Assembly (NCBI RefSeq): GCF_000423565.1
Contig: NZ_KE384036.1
Coordinates: 62,001-126,000, forward strand
Direction: 5' to 3'
Source: Runella zeae DSM 19591
GTDB taxonomy: Bacteria; Bacteroidota; Bacteroidia; Cytophagales; Spirosomataceae
DNA length: 64,000 nucleotides
A model generated the notes under the pieces. The model did not search any database. It had not been told where the DNA came from and saw only the letters and a list, made by a program, of their open reading frames with translations. A program made the translations under genes and the position numbers. Shown one piece after another: positions 7,848-16,789 of the stretch. Within the stretch, counting starts at the first letter, position 1. The number at the start of each line of letters is the position of its first letter.

Positions 7848-8528
7848 CGAAATCTTTTGCCTTCCTTTCCACAAAAGCCAAACCGCAAGGCCCAACTCTC
7901 CCGCCGCCATCGGCAGGCTCAGAATAGCCTCCACTGTACTTTTGATACCCTGATAATCTTCCAAAAGCAAATTAGCGGTATTGCTTACTAAATAACATCC
8001 TCCCGCCACTAACGCCAAAATGCCCAGCGTTTTGGGAAGTGCTTTGGTCTTTAAGGCCAAATATCCCAAAAGACATAAATGCCCCCCAAAAACAATCAGC
8101 GACAAAGACCACATTTCCAAAAAACCATTCAAGGCACTATTGATAAGCATTTCATTTTGAGGAATATACTTCTGAAATTGTAGTACCATCACTGGGTTTT
8201 GGAGCGAAACTCCAAGCAACGCCGCATAGATGAGTCGCATCCAAGCCGTCAACAAAGACAAAGGTTCGTCAATATCTTTGAAAAATATGTAGATTGACCA
8301 TGCCACAATAACATCCAAAATCAAAATCACCACAAACAAAAAAATGAACAATCGAAAGAGCGGCTGGGAATGATTGAGATTGACAAGCGTGGCCGTACTA
8401 TTGTTGGCTACATAGATATTTTGAAAGGCATATCCATAGGCAGTTCCCGCAAAAATTGCCATTGTTAGGAGGGATAAGCCCATGACAAAAGCCATTTTTC
8501 GATGTAGTGGAGAAGTTAGTGTTTTCAT
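7839..8528 (-). CDS. DUF4386 multi-pass membrane protein, copy 1
   Basis: The 229-residue protein has six hydrophobic segments (about residues 14-35, 57-80, 93-112, 130-152, 166-188 and 203-221). The SxxxxRLIYAALL and PxxxGxLxLxxGxCYL stretches are typical of DUF4386. The family is unannotated biochemically and common in Bacteroidota and Firmicutes. The gene converges on the first Crp-type gene with a 9-bp 3' overlap, and is divergent from the second (95-nt gap). A consensus -7 box lies 26 nt upstream. A stress- or drug-response membrane role under Crp control is only a guess from context. Confidence 0.8.
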   Translation of the reverse strand: MKTLTSPLHRKMAFVMGLSLLTMAIFAGTAYGYAFQNIYVANNSTATLVNLNHSQPLFRLFIFLFVVILILDVIVAWSIYIFFKDIDEPLSLLTAWMRLIYAALLGVSLQNPVMVLQFQKYIPQNEMLINSALNGFLEMWSLSLIVFGGHLCLLGYLALKTKALPKTLGILALVAGGCYLVSNTANLLLEDYQGIKSTVEAILSLPMAAGELGLAVWLLWKGRQKISLA

Positions 8529-8553
8529 GAGTTGTTTGTTAAATTTGAACGCA

Positions 8554-8561
8554 CAAAACTA
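8554..8561 (-). promoter_or_regulatory. -7 box for DUF4386 copy 1
   Basis: On the minus strand it reads TAGTTTTG, an exact TAnnTTTG match, 26 nt upstream of the ATG at 8528. It lies in the intergenic region shared with the second Crp-type gene. An imperfect inverted repeat (CTTAA-N9-TTAAG, 8576-8594) is also there. Confidence 0.5.
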
Positions 8562-8623
8562 CTTCACTCTTCATGCTTAAATCGTTGACTTAAGATAAGA
8601 AATATCACTATCCAAAAATTATC

Positions 8624-9202
8624 ATGCAGCAAAAACTTATTGCTTATTTTTCAGAAATCATGCCCCTCACTGCTGACGAAATCGAAGCTATAGTGGAGAG
8701 CATGACGATTAAAAGCTATCAAAAAGGAGACATTCTACTTGCAGAAGGACAAGTGTCTATGGAATGTTATTTTGTATTGGAAGGGTGTGTGAGGCAGTAT
8801 TATCTTATTGATGGTGAAGAAAAAACCACTCAATTTTTCACCGAAAATGACTGGGTTGTATCCTTCAATAGTTTTACCCAAAAGACCCCTTCAAATCATT
8901 ATCTTGTTTGCAACGAAGATACTACTCTTGTGGTAGGCAATGAAGACAAAGAGAATGCCCTCTATCAACGTTTTCCAAAATTTGAATCCATTTCTCGTAA
9001 TATTATGGGAAATGTGTACGGTCAGCAGCAAGAACTCACAGCCTCGTATGTAACCGACACCCCTGAGCAACGTTACATCAAATTGCGAGAGTTACGTCCC
9101 AACTTACTCCAACGCATCCCCCAATACCAATTGGCTAGCTATATTGGGGTAAAGCCAGAATCACTCAGCAGAATTAGGCGGAGAATCATGCAAAGGCATT
9201 GA
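8624..9202 (+). CDS. Crp/Fnr-family regulator, copy 2
   Basis: At 192 residues it has the same build as the regulator at 7248: a cNMP-binding fold (about residues 20-118) and a C-terminal winged helix with YQLASYIGVKPESLSRIRRRI. By eye the two are roughly half identical over their length, so they probably arose by duplication and then diverged in ligand-pocket residues. It overlaps the second DUF4386 gene by 17 bp, tail to tail. It is divergent from DUF4386 copy 1, so it could regulate either membrane protein. Confidence 0.9.
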   Translation: MQQKLIAYFSEIMPLTADEIEAIVESMTIKSYQKGDILLAEGQVSMECYFVLEGCVRQYYLIDGEEKTTQFFTENDWVVSFNSFTQKTPSNHYLVCNEDTTLVVGNEDKENALYQRFPKFESISRNIMGNVYGQQQELTASYVTDTPEQRYIKLRELRPNLLQRIPQYQLASYIGVKPESLSRIRRRIMQRH

Positions 9203-9821
9203 TTCTGTCAAAAGATAAACCTTTCAGGCAGAGCCATATACCAAAAGCAACTTCAAACAAGCCTCCCGGTAGCGACATGATAAGCCCAATTGGATACCCA
9301 AACAATTCGGAAATAGCCCCTAAAGTTAACCCCAAATACCCTACGAGTCCCCATATTGCGAGAAAGGCAGGCACCCATTTGAGCTTCCAAAGCGTATAGC
9401 AAAACCCTATACTGCCTACCCCTAAGGTCAGCATGGCAAGTTGATAAGCCCAAAAATTTGACTTTTGCACTGCCATTACTATCACCTGCGCCGCATCTTC
9501 ATTAGGATGAGATTGCTGTAATCCCACTACGCTCACTAGGCTTACCATTCCTACTGCTAGCAGGAGCGACTCCACTAAGCGGGTACACAAATATCCCAAG
9601 GCGATTTGCTTGTTGTAGGTTTCTAAGTATGGATAAATCATAACCGCCAGCACCACTACTGCCACTGAATTTCCAAATGAGAGTAATATACCTAAACCCA
9701 GTCTAAGGCTATCCGAAGTCATAGAAGAACTCGAAATGAGGGTATTACCTACGCCATACAATACCATAGCTGCCAAAAACAAGCCTCCTATCCAACGTAC
9801 ATTTTTTTGGTTTACTTTCAT
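9186..9821 (-). CDS. DUF4386 multi-pass membrane protein, copy 2
   Basis: A six-segment membrane protein of the same family as the one at 7839, with the conserved features R-GL-L-GILLSFGNSVAVVVLA, ALGYLCTRLVESLLLA and the C-terminal PGGLFEVAFGIWLCLKG. The ATG at 9821 gives 211 residues and lies 29 nt from a consensus -7 box (9850-9857). An in-frame ATG at 9845 would overlap the expected transcription start. It is more distant from copy 1 than the two Crp proteins are from each other. Function unknown. Confidence 0.8.
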   Translation of the reverse strand: MKVNQKNVRWIGGLFLAAMVLYGVGNTLISSSSMTSDSLRLGLGILLSFGNSVAVVVLAVMIYPYLETYNKQIALGYLCTRLVESLLLAVGMVSLVSVVGLQQSHPNEDAAQVIVMAVQKSNFWAYQLAMLTLGVGSIGFCYTLWKLKWVPAFLAIWGLVGYLGLTLGAISELFGYPIGLIMSLPGGLFEVAFGIWLCLKGLSFDRINAFA

Positions 9822-9849
9822 TACAAGTTGTATTTTTGATAACACCTCA

Positions 9850-9857
9850 CAAAAGTA
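9850..9857 (-). promoter_or_regulatory. -7 box for DUF4386 copy 2
   Basis: On the minus strand it reads TACTTTTG, an exact TAnnTTTG match at nearly the same distance from the start (29 nt) as in copy 1 (26 nt). Confidence 0.45.
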
Positions 9858-9926
9858 TTCCTACGTTTTCCCAATTTCATTGACAATTGTTAAGAAAGCA
9901 TCGGACGAGTTTTATTTTTTTTGACT

Positions 9927-10658
9927 ATGAAAATCTGCGTAGCCCAAATTCGTCCTCAAAAGGGGGCGATTGAAACCAACCTCCAACGGCATATCGAACT
10001 CATTAGGGTAGCGATAAGCCATGAGGTGGATATCATTATTTTTCCAGAACTTTCTCTATCAAGTTATGAACCTACGCTTGCCCAAGATTTGGCAAAGGAA
10101 GCCGATGATGTACAGCTTAGTATTTTTCAAGATTTAAGCGATACTCATCAGATTACTATTGGGATAGGAGTGCCTACTCGTACCCAAAATGGGATTTGTA
10201 TTAGTATGATTATTTTTCATCCCTATCAGGCGCGCCAAGTATATTCAAAAAAATACCTGCATGAAGATGAACTCCCTTTTTTTGTGAATGGACAAAATGA
10301 TAGCGTTGTCATCAAAGCCTTTCCGCACATGGCGCTTGCGATTTGCTATGAACTGTCCATTCCTGAACACGCCCAAAACGCCCATCGTCATCATGCCCAA
10401 GTTTATATAGCTAGTGTAGCCAAAACCGCTGAAGGAGTTCAGAAAGCCTCAAAACAACTATCACACATCGCTTCCCAATACAACATGACTGTGCTGATGT
10501 CAAACTGTGTAGGCTACTGTGACGATTTCGAAAGTGCCGGTCAGAGTGCGGTTTGGAATCAAGAAGGGTGCCTGTTAGGACAATTAGACGCTGTCTCTGA
10601 AGGAATATTGGTGATAGATACTGAGACCCAAGCAGTATTCTCTTCTATCTTAGTTTAG
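9927..10658 (+). CDS. Carbon-nitrogen hydrolase (nitrilase superfamily)
   Basis: The 243-residue cytoplasmic amidase-type enzyme carries the Glu-Lys-Cys triad: Glu41 in IIIFPELSLS, Lys109 in YSKKYLHEDE and Cys140 in ALAICYELS. Members hydrolyse amides such as carbamoyl-putrescine, omega-amidic acids or free acid amides; the substrate here cannot be assigned. An in-frame TTG at 9921 exists, but the ATG at 9927 is preferred and fits the conserved KICVAQIRP beginning. The gene is followed by a strong terminator shared with secG. Confidence 0.88.
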   Translation: MKICVAQIRPQKGAIETNLQRHIELIRVAISHEVDIIIFPELSLSSYEPTLAQDLAKEADDVQLSIFQDLSDTHQITIGIGVPTRTQNGICISMIIFHPYQARQVYSKKYLHEDELPFFVNGQNDSVVIKAFPHMALAICYELSIPEHAQNAHRHHAQVYIASVAKTAEGVQKASKQLSHIASQYNMTVLMSNCVGYCDDFESAGQSAVWNQEGCLLGQLDAVSEGILVIDTETQAVFSSILV

Positions 10659-10680
10659 TGTCATTTTATACCCTCTAACA

Positions 10681-10711
10681 ACAAAAGCCCCAATGACTTG
10701 GGGCTTTGTTA
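10681..10711. terminator. Bidirectional terminator between the C-N hydrolase gene and secG
   Basis: An AGCCCCAA / TTGGGGCT stem, extended by A/T pairs (10681-10693 with 10698-10709) around a TGAC loop, lies between two convergent genes. Confidence 0.75.
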
Positions 10712-10730
10712 ATAGAAAATGTCTTTTTGC

Positions 10731-11096
10731 CTATTTTTGCGCGGGTGCAGGTTGCTGCTGAGCTGGCGCAGGCGTTGTAGAAGGTGCTGGTGTCGTAGGA
10801 GCAGCTGGCAATGAGCGCTGATTTGCTTTCTCTACATTGACACTGTTGATGCCTGAATCAGTTTGAGGAGCCCCAATAAACAGGTTTGAAACCAAAGCCA
10901 AAATAGCCATTGCTCCAGCCAATCCCCAAGTAATCTGCTCCAACAAGTCCGTTGTGCGTTTTACGCCAAACATCTGAGTGGCACCTGTTCCACCAAATTC
11001 CCCTGCCAAACCACCGCCTTTTGAGTTTTGCACCAATACTATAAGTACTAGCAACACGGAAATAATGGCAATCAATACAATAAATACGGTGAACAT
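10731..11096 (-). CDS. secG: Protein translocase subunit SecG
   Basis: SecG is an accessory subunit of the SecYEG inner-membrane channel. The protein has 121 residues, with two membrane segments (about residues 3-22 and 54-74) flanking the conserved VQNSKGGGLAGEFGG loop. A Pro/Ala/Thr-rich C-terminal extension (roughly residues 93-121) is common in Bacteroidota SecG. It is the last gene of a minus-strand cluster miaB-sigma54 activator-lptE-TPR protein-secG, an order seen in other Bacteroidota. Confidence 0.93.
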   Translation of the reverse strand: MFTVFIVLIAIISVLLVLIVLVQNSKGGGLAGEFGGTGATQMFGVKRTTDLLEQITWGLAGAMAILALVSNLFIGAPQTDSGINSVNVEKANQRSLPAAPTTPAPSTTPAPAQQQPAPAQK

Positions 11097-11167
11097 AATC
11101 TTTTAATTTTTAGAAGTTTAACCTTAAACGTCAGATGCTATGACGATCAAACGTACAATGTATTACT

Positions 11168-11995
11168 TCATTCAGTGGTTAAATCCTTAATTTTTTCAGC
11201 AAAGTACGCTTTTTTTTCTGGTTTTTTCAACATCAACTGTTCGTATATTTCTATAGCCCGCTCAATTTTCCCCTGTCTAACCATAATTTTGGCCATTCCT
11301 TCGCTTACTACGCCTTCCGAGAAGGTCATGTTTCGTTTTTTAGCAAGGTCTTCTGGTTCGGTCACCACTTCATGGGGATTGGCTCTAATGGGTCCCATTT
11401 TGGCTTCATTCTCAATAAAACTATCAATAATTTCAATCTGTTTCAAACGTTCAAGTTCACGATGATCGAGTTGGGTATCTTCCACTACTGAGCTTTCTAT
11501 CTGTTCCAATTCGGTTTGTAAGGCGTTTTCTCTTAAAGCACTGTCATCGATGGGAGGTCTTTCGGGCAGCTTGCTTTGGGCGGAGGTAGGTTCTACTAAA
11601 ATTTGTAAATTGTCTTCTTCCAACGAAATCGTTGGTAATTGTGGGAGTTTCCAAGGCGCTTGATAATTGGAGGCAGGGGTCTTCTGATAATCTTTCGGCC
11701 ACAATATCACGTTTTCAAATTGGCTACTCCGCAAAGCAGGCGACCATTCAAACTCGTTTTGGATCAATTTGCGCAGTGTATTGCGACTCAACGAATAAGC
11801 CGCGGCTTTTTGGACACTCGTCTCTGAGCGGTCAGGGAAATACTTCATGTACGACTTGGCAATCAACACATACAATGCCTGACAATAAGGATACTCTTGA
11901 GCGGCTTCTTCCAAATGGACAACATCCGTCTCCGCCGTATCTTCTGGATGCGTAGTCCAGTAAGAAAATGATTCTTTAACGTAACGATTACTCAT
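11168..11995 (-). CDS. Hypothetical protein with a C-terminal TPR-like segment
   Basis: From the ATG at 11995 it is 275 residues. The first ~90 residues are helical with YCQALYVLIAKSYM, the middle is long, charged and probably disordered, and the C-terminal ~40 residues (EGMAKIMVRQGKIERAIEIYEQLMLKKPEKKAYFAEKI) form one TPR-like hairpin. No signal peptide is present, so it is probably cytoplasmic. It sits between lptE and secG on the same strand, a conserved position in Bacteroidota, which hints at envelope biogenesis; this is inference. An ATG at 12019 would add eight residues. Confidence 0.7.
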   Translation of the reverse strand: MSNRYVKESFSYWTTHPEDTAETDVVHLEEAAQEYPYCQALYVLIAKSYMKYFPDRSETSVQKAAAYSLSRNTLRKLIQNEFEWSPALRSSQFENVILWPKDYQKTPASNYQAPWKLPQLPTISLEEDNLQILVEPTSAQSKLPERPPIDDSALRENALQTELEQIESSVVEDTQLDHRELERLKQIEIIDSFIENEAKMGPIRANPHEVVTEPEDLAKKRNMTFSEGVVSEGMAKIMVRQGKIERAIEIYEQLMLKKPEKKAYFAEKIKDLTTE

Positions 11996-12050
11996 ATATG
12001 GGGTCAATAAAAAATGCACAAAAATAGCCGGCAGTCTCTGATAAAAAAAA

Positions 12051-12563
12051 TTACCAGTCTCCTGCCGATTTATTGAAAATATCCTGCACGATTTGGTCTA
12101 AAATCTGCGGAATCAATCGACTTTCTACCTGACTCAGTGTTTGATTTTGTGGAAAATCTTTAAAAAAGGAGAAAGATTGATCAAAGTTTTTTTCTTCATC
12201 CTTGTTATTAGTAAACTTCACTTGAATACTGATAGTGAGTCGGTTTAGGGCAGCTTGGTCGTTGGAAGTAGGTGCTGCGGGAGTGACTTCATAGCCTACA
12301 ATGCTTCCCTCAAGTTGAAGATCTCCATTGTTGGGCAACAACGCCAAATTGGTATTTCGTTGGTAATATTCTTTCATTTTTTCGTTGAACTGCAAAGCTA
12401 AGTTTGCAGGTCCACCGGCGGTTGCCATCGAAAAATTATTGATCGTAACACTCTTAATATCAGGGGCTAAGGTGGTTCCTCTGAAAGAATAAATACCACA
12501 AGAGCTACAAACCCATGCCTGAAACAAACAAAGAACAACAACCCATCCTCGATACCTAAACAT
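12051..12563 (-). CDS. lptE: LptE-family lipoprotein for LPS assembly
   Basis: This outer-membrane lipoprotein partners LptD in delivering LPS to the cell surface. It has 170 residues from the ATG at 12563, with a signal peptide and a relaxed lipobox (CSSC, lipid-modified Cys22) followed by GIYSFRGTTL, the typical Bacteroidota LptE opening. The distal half has the LNRLTISIQVKFTN strands of the fold. The ATG begins one base after the stop of the sigma54-activator gene, so the two are translationally adjacent. An alternative ATG at 12584 would overlap that gene. LptB is encoded elsewhere in the window (55019). Confidence 0.85.
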   Translation of the reverse strand: MFRYRGWVVVLCLFQAWVCSSCGIYSFRGTTLAPDIKSVTINNFSMATAGGPANLALQFNEKMKEYYQRNTNLALLPNNGDLQLEGSIVGYEVTPAAPTSNDQAALNRLTISIQVKFTNNKDEEKNFDQSFSFFKDFPQNQTLSQVESRLIPQILDQIVQDIFNKSAGDW

Positions 12564-12564
12564 G

Positions 12565-13890
12565 TTATTCTTCTTCAATATCATATTGTTTGATTTTTCT
12601 GTATAAAGTTCGCTCCGAAATTCCCAACGCTTGCGCCGCATATTTACGTTTACCATTACTCCGTTGTAATGCTTTCACAATCATCTCTTTTTCTTTTTGT
12701 TCGAGCGAAAGTGATTCATCTTCGGCGGTTTCATGTGCGATGTCTTCTACATCATCGTAGGGCGAAATCTGAATAATGTTGGACGACGGATTGGTGATGG
12801 TAGATCCGCTACTGATAGTAGGTTGACTTGGCAGAAGTTTGGTTTCGGAGAGCGCTTTCCCAAAGTTGCTATCCGCTTCTATACCACTAAATAGCCCATC
12901 GTGCTCCCGCAAAATATCACTACCATAGGCTTCATTGTTCAATACTTTTAGCACCAATTTTTTGAGGTCATTGACATCGCGACGCATATCAAACAAGATT
13001 TTGTACAACAACTCCCGCTCATTGAATGATTCGGGATTGGCACTACCATTGTTTAAAGCACCGTGCAGGGTCACTGAGCGGGTAGAACTAGCATAATTAG
13101 GCAAATATTTGACCAAGGTCTGGGGCGTAATCGGGACTTTATTGTCGGCTTCCAGTATTTGTATTTGTTCGGCAATATTTTTGAGCTGACGAATATTGCC
13201 CGGAAAATTGTAGCTAATGAGCATTTCACGAGCTTCGGCGGTGAGAACAACAGGCGTGATACGGTAGCGCTCGGCAAAGTCGGTAGTAAATTTCCGAAAA
13301 AGCATGTCAATATCCGACCCTCTCTCGCGAAGTGGAGGTACTGCAATAGGGACGGTATTGAGTCGATAATACAAATCTTCGCGAAACTTACCCCGCTGAA
13401 CTGCATCTATCAAATTGACGTTGGTAGCAGCCACTACTCTTACATCCGTTTTTTGAACCTTCGACGAACCTACTCGGATAAACTCTTTGTTTTCCAAAAC
13501 CCGCAACAAACGTGCTTGTGTGCCAATGGGCATTTCGGCAATTTCGTCCAAAAAGATGGTACCGCCATTGGTAATTTCAAAATACCCCTTACGATCATCT
13601 ATTGCCCCTGTAAAAGAGCCCTTTACGTGTCCAAACAACTCTGAATCAATCGTTCCTTCGGGAATCGCTCCGCAGTTGATGGCGATAAAGGGCCCGTGTT
13701 TACGGGCACTTAAATTATGAATTATCTTTGAAAAAGATTCTTTACCACTTCCACTTTCTCCCGTGATGAGCACTGTCAAATCGGTGGCCGCTACTTGCAT
13801 GGCTACGTTGAGAGCGTAGTTGAGAGCAGGAGCATTTCCGATGATGCCAAAACGATTTTTAATGGATTGTATTTCGGGATTTGAAAGCAT
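12565..13890 (-). CDS. Sigma54-dependent transcriptional activator without a receiver domain
   Basis: The protein has 441 residues. The AAA+ central domain begins almost at the N-terminus: Walker A at 44-51 (GESGSGKE), the sigma54-contact loop at 91-96 as GSFTGA rather than GAFTGA, Walker B at 109-117 (GGTIFLDEI), and RLNTVPI as the arginine-finger region. A Fis-type helix-turn-helix closes the protein (KYAAQALGISERTLYRKIKQY). No receiver, PAS or GAF domain precedes it, so activity may be set by expression or a partner. Its place between miaB and lptE is conserved in Bacteroidota. Confidence 0.92.
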   Translation of the reverse strand: MLSNPEIQSIKNRFGIIGNAPALNYALNVAMQVAATDLTVLITGESGSGKESFSKIIHNLSARKHGPFIAINCGAIPEGTIDSELFGHVKGSFTGAIDDRKGYFEITNGGTIFLDEIAEMPIGTQARLLRVLENKEFIRVGSSKVQKTDVRVVAATNVNLIDAVQRGKFREDLYYRLNTVPIAVPPLRERGSDIDMLFRKFTTDFAERYRITPVVLTAEAREMLISYNFPGNIRQLKNIAEQIQILEADNKVPITPQTLVKYLPNYASSTRSVTLHGALNNGSANPESFNERELLYKILFDMRRDVNDLKKLVLKVLNNEAYGSDILREHDGLFSGIEADSNFGKALSETKLLPSQPTISSGSTITNPSSNIIQISPYDDVEDIAHETAEDESLSLEQKEKEMIVKALQRSNGKRKYAAQALGISERTLYRKIKQYDIEEE

Positions 13891-13932
13891 TTAGCAAACC
13901 AAAAAATGACAAATAAATTTTAAGAAAGTCCA

Positions 13933-15417
13933 CTAAGCAGGTACTTCTTCTACTACTTTTCCAATCAAAGTAGCCGACGAACATTCTGTCACTAATACAT
14001 GAACATAATCTCCCTTTTTGTAATGTTCTCTTGGAAACACCACCACTTTATTTTGGTCATTTCGACCACACAAATCTGCATCCGAACGCTTCGAAGGACC
14101 CTCCACAAGCACTTTATGGACTTTACCTAGTGCCAATTGGTTGCGCTCGCCCGAATGCTTAAGCTGCACCGCAATCACTTCTTGCAAGCGACGCTTCTTG
14201 ATATCTTCGGCGATATCGTCTTTGTATTTTTTGGCGGCGGGTGTACCAGGTCTTTCAGAATACGCAAACATATAAGCGTAGTCATATTTTACGTATTCCA
14301 TCAGCGTGAGTGTGTCTTGATGCTCTTCCTCAGTTTCGGTACAAAAACCCGTAATCATATCGGTCGAAATGCCACAATCTTCGCCCAAAATCTCACGAAT
14401 CCGGTCGATTTTCTGAACGTACCACTCGCGGTCGTAAGTTCTGTTCATGAGTTTCAATACCCGACTATTACCACTTTGTGCTGGCAAGTGAATGTACTTG
14501 CAGATATTTTCGTACTTCTTCATGGTCCAGAGCACATCATCTGTAATGTCTTTGGGGTGAGAAGTACTAAACCGAACTCTTAACTCTGGACTGACCAAAG
14601 CCACCATTTCCAACAATTGGGCAAAATTGACCGTAGTCACATTTTCGTTTTCTACAATTTCGTCTTGTGGCTTTATTTTACCTTTTTCGCTTTTCCACTT
14701 ATAGCTATCTACATTTTGCCCTAGCAGCGTCACTTCACGATAGCCTTCTGCAAAAAGCTGACGAGCTTCTTCTACGACGCTAAAAGGATCACGACTACGT
14801 TCACGCCCACGAGTATAAGGCACTACACAAAAACTACACATGTTGTCGCAACCACGCATGATGCTGATGTAGGCCGTAATACCATTGGAATTCAGGCGAA
14901 TAGGTGAAATATCGGCGTAGGTCTCCTCGCGCGACAAGAATACATTGACTGCTTTTTGTCCCGTTTCGGCCTCTTCTACAAGTCTTGGCAAATCACGATA
15001 AGCATCGGGTCCGGCCACGATGTCTACCATTTTTTCTTCTTCCAAAAGTTTAGTTTTCAAGCGTTCGGCCATACATCCTAGCACGCCAATCACCAACCCC
15101 GGACGTTTTTTCTTGAGGTTGTTGAGCTGCTGAAGCCTATTTCTAACTTTTTGCTCGGCATTGTCACGAATGGCACAAGTATTCAAAAAAATCACATCGG
15201 CACCATCTTCGCTAGAAGTAGTAGCAAAATCAGCATTGCGCATCACAGCCGCCACTATTTCGCTATCCGAGAAATTCATCTGACACCCATAGCTTTCGAT
15301 AAAAAGTCTTTTTTTGTCAACCGTCAGCTCTTCTTCGCTTACTTTGACAATCTCACAGGCTTCTTTATCTGTTTCCGAAAGTATTTTTAATGTTGAAGTA
15401 ATCATTTTCTTGGTCAA
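13933..15417 (-). CDS. miaB: tRNA-2-methylthio-N6-dimethylallyladenosine synthase MiaB
   Basis: A radical-SAM methylthiotransferase that modifies A37 of tRNAs reading UNN codons. The N-terminal cluster cysteines are Cys45, Cys81 and Cys115. The radical-SAM triad is Cys190-x3-Cys194-x2-Cys197 ([17 protein letters not shown]). A TRAM domain occupies about the last 70 residues. The 494-residue length includes about 35 extra N-terminal residues, usual in Bacteroidota. A consensus -7 box lies 53 nt upstream. It heads the miaB-sigma54-lptE-TPR-secG cluster. Confidence 0.96.
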   Translation of the reverse strand: MTKKMITSTLKILSETDKEACEIVKVSEEELTVDKKRLFIESYGCQMNFSDSEIVAAVMRNADFATTSSEDGADVIFLNTCAIRDNAEQKVRNRLQQLNNLKKKRPGLVIGVLGCMAERLKTKLLEEEKMVDIVAGPDAYRDLPRLVEEAETGQKAVNVFLSREETYADISPIRLNSNGITAYISIMRGCDNMCSFCVVPYTRGRERSRDPFSVVEEARQLFAEGYREVTLLGQNVDSYKWKSEKGKIKPQDEIVENENVTTVNFAQLLEMVALVSPELRVRFSTSHPKDITDDVLWTMKKYENICKYIHLPAQSGNSRVLKLMNRTYDREWYVQKIDRIREILGEDCGISTDMITGFCTETEEEHQDTLTLMEYVKYDYAYMFAYSERPGTPAAKKYKDDIAEDIKKRRLQEVIAVQLKHSGERNQLALGKVHKVLVEGPSKRSDADLCGRNDQNKVVVFPREHYKKGDYVHVLVTECSSATLIGKVVEEVPA

Positions 15418-15470
15418 TGTCGTTAGTTCCTGTAAGAGCTATTTATATAAAGACTCTCAAAGAAGTGCCG

Positions 15471-15478
15471 CAAAGTTA
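15471..15478 (-). promoter_or_regulatory. -7 box for miaB
   Basis: On the minus strand it reads TAACTTTG, an exact TAnnTTTG match, 53 nt upstream of the miaB ATG. Confidence 0.5.
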
Positions 15479-15571
15479 CGAAAGAATCCCTGAAAAAACT
15501 GACAAAGTGTCAGGGTTTAACAAAATTTAGTAAAATTGGGCGTTCTTCATTTGATTATTGCTGAAGCCACG

Positions 15572-15895
15572 TCAAAGATACTCGTCTTGGAAAGCACGAT
15601 AAGCCCGTTGAAGCTCTTGATAAGTTTTTGTATTTTGCTGATTTAATGCCACTTGCATCCCTTGGAGATACAATTTTTCGGCTTCTTCAAAAAACTCCAT
15701 CTCAGCAAACAACGCCGCAGCATGGTAGTAAGTAGGCAAATAATCAGGATGTTTCTCCAAAAGCATCCGAAAATATACCTCAGCTTGGTGGGCATCGCTA
15801 TTTTGATATTCCATCGCTAAGGCATAAATATTGAAAGGATCGGAAGGATCTTCTTCAAAAAATTGTAGTAATAACGTGAGGCGATTGTTATTCAT
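15572..15895 (-). CDS. Small TPR-repeat protein
   Basis: A 107-residue, all-helical protein with two to three tetratricopeptide hairpins. The clearest run from AEVYFRMLLEKHPDYLPTYYHAAALF to EEAEKLYLQGM. It has no signal peptide or membrane segment, so it is probably a cytoplasmic scaffold. It is divergent from etfB with a 104-nt gap, and separated from miaB by 154 nt containing a small inverted repeat (CTGACA-AAG-TGTCAG, 15499-15513). No specific function can be given. Confidence 0.8.
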   Translation of the reverse strand: MNNNRLTLLLQFFEEDPSDPFNIYALAMEYQNSDAHQAEVYFRMLLEKHPDYLPTYYHAAALFAEMEFFEEAEKLYLQGMQVALNQQNTKTYQELQRAYRAFQDEYL

Positions 15896-15999
15896 AAAAA
15901 ATTATTATGCAAGCATACTATTTTTAAAAACCTTGTTTATATTCGCACCAACAAAATAAATCTTCTAAAAGTTATATTTCAAACCATCTGAATAAACCC

Positions 16000-16737
16000 A
16001 TGAAAATTTTAGTTTGTATAACCAATGTTCCAGATACATCAGCCAAAATTAGTTTTACTGATAACAATACCAAACTCAACAAAGCAGGAGTTCAATATAT
16101 GATAGGCCCCTATGATGATTATGCTTTGGCACGAGCAGTGGAGCTAAAAGAAAAATCGGGAGGCAGTATTACTGTTCTCAATGTAGGCGAAGCCGACAGT
16201 GACCCGCAAATTCGGAAAGCACTCGCGATTGGGGCTGACGACGCTATCCGCGTCAACTGTGACCCTCAAGATTCTTATTTTACGGCGGCACAAATCGCAG
16301 CCGTAGCCAAAGAAGGGAATTATGACTTGATACTTATGGGACGTGAATCTATCGATTTCAATAGTGGCGTCGTGCACGGATTGGTAGGAGAAATGCTCGG
16401 AATCCCGTCGTTTTCGCCCGTTATGAAACTTGATATAGAAGGCAATATCGCCAAATTTGCCCGGGAAATAGAAGGAGGTAAAGAGCACCTCGAAGCGCCT
16501 CTGCCGCTGGTATTAGGCTGCCAAGAGCCTATCGCCGAGTGGAAAATCCCAAACATGCGTGGTATCATGACGGCTCGTACCAAACCTCTCAAAGTCGTAG
16601 AGCCTGTTGAGGTAAACGACCTTGCTTCGCTTACGGCTTATAGCTTGCCCGCCCCCAAAGGAGCTTGTAAAATGATTCCTGCTGACCAAGCAGAAACGCT
16701 TATTAGCCTTCTAAAAACAGAAGCAAAAGTATTGTAA
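16000..16737 (+). CDS. etfB: Electron transfer flavoprotein subunit beta
   Basis: ETF is an FAD/AMP heterodimer that passes electrons from acyl-CoA dehydrogenases to the membrane quinone pool. The 245-residue subunit shows the ETF-beta pattern: KILVCITNVPDT at the start, the NPYDDYAL-type motif as GPYDDYALARAVELKE, and the family signature near RMRGIM (here PNMRGIMTARTKPL). It lies 52 nt upstream of etfA, so the two form an operon. The next gene downstream has its own promoter. An imperfect -7 box (TATATTCG) lies about 45 nt upstream. Confidence 0.96.
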   Translation: MKILVCITNVPDTSAKISFTDNNTKLNKAGVQYMIGPYDDYALARAVELKEKSGGSITVLNVGEADSDPQIRKALAIGADDAIRVNCDPQDSYFTAAQIAAVAKEGNYDLILMGRESIDFNSGVVHGLVGEMLGIPSFSPVMKLDIEGNIAKFAREIEGGKEHLEAPLPLVLGCQEPIAEWKIPNMRGIMTARTKPLKVVEPVEVNDLASLTAYSLPAPKGACKMIPADQAETLISLLKTEAKVL

Positions 16738-16789
16738 ATACAGTGACACCTGTCTATCAAACACTTACTTCATTAAATCTTTGATTTTT

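Noticed and set aside
13159-13644. 161-codon plus-strand frame inside the sigma54 activator
   Set aside because: It is antisense to conserved AAA+ motifs, so it is a shadow frame.
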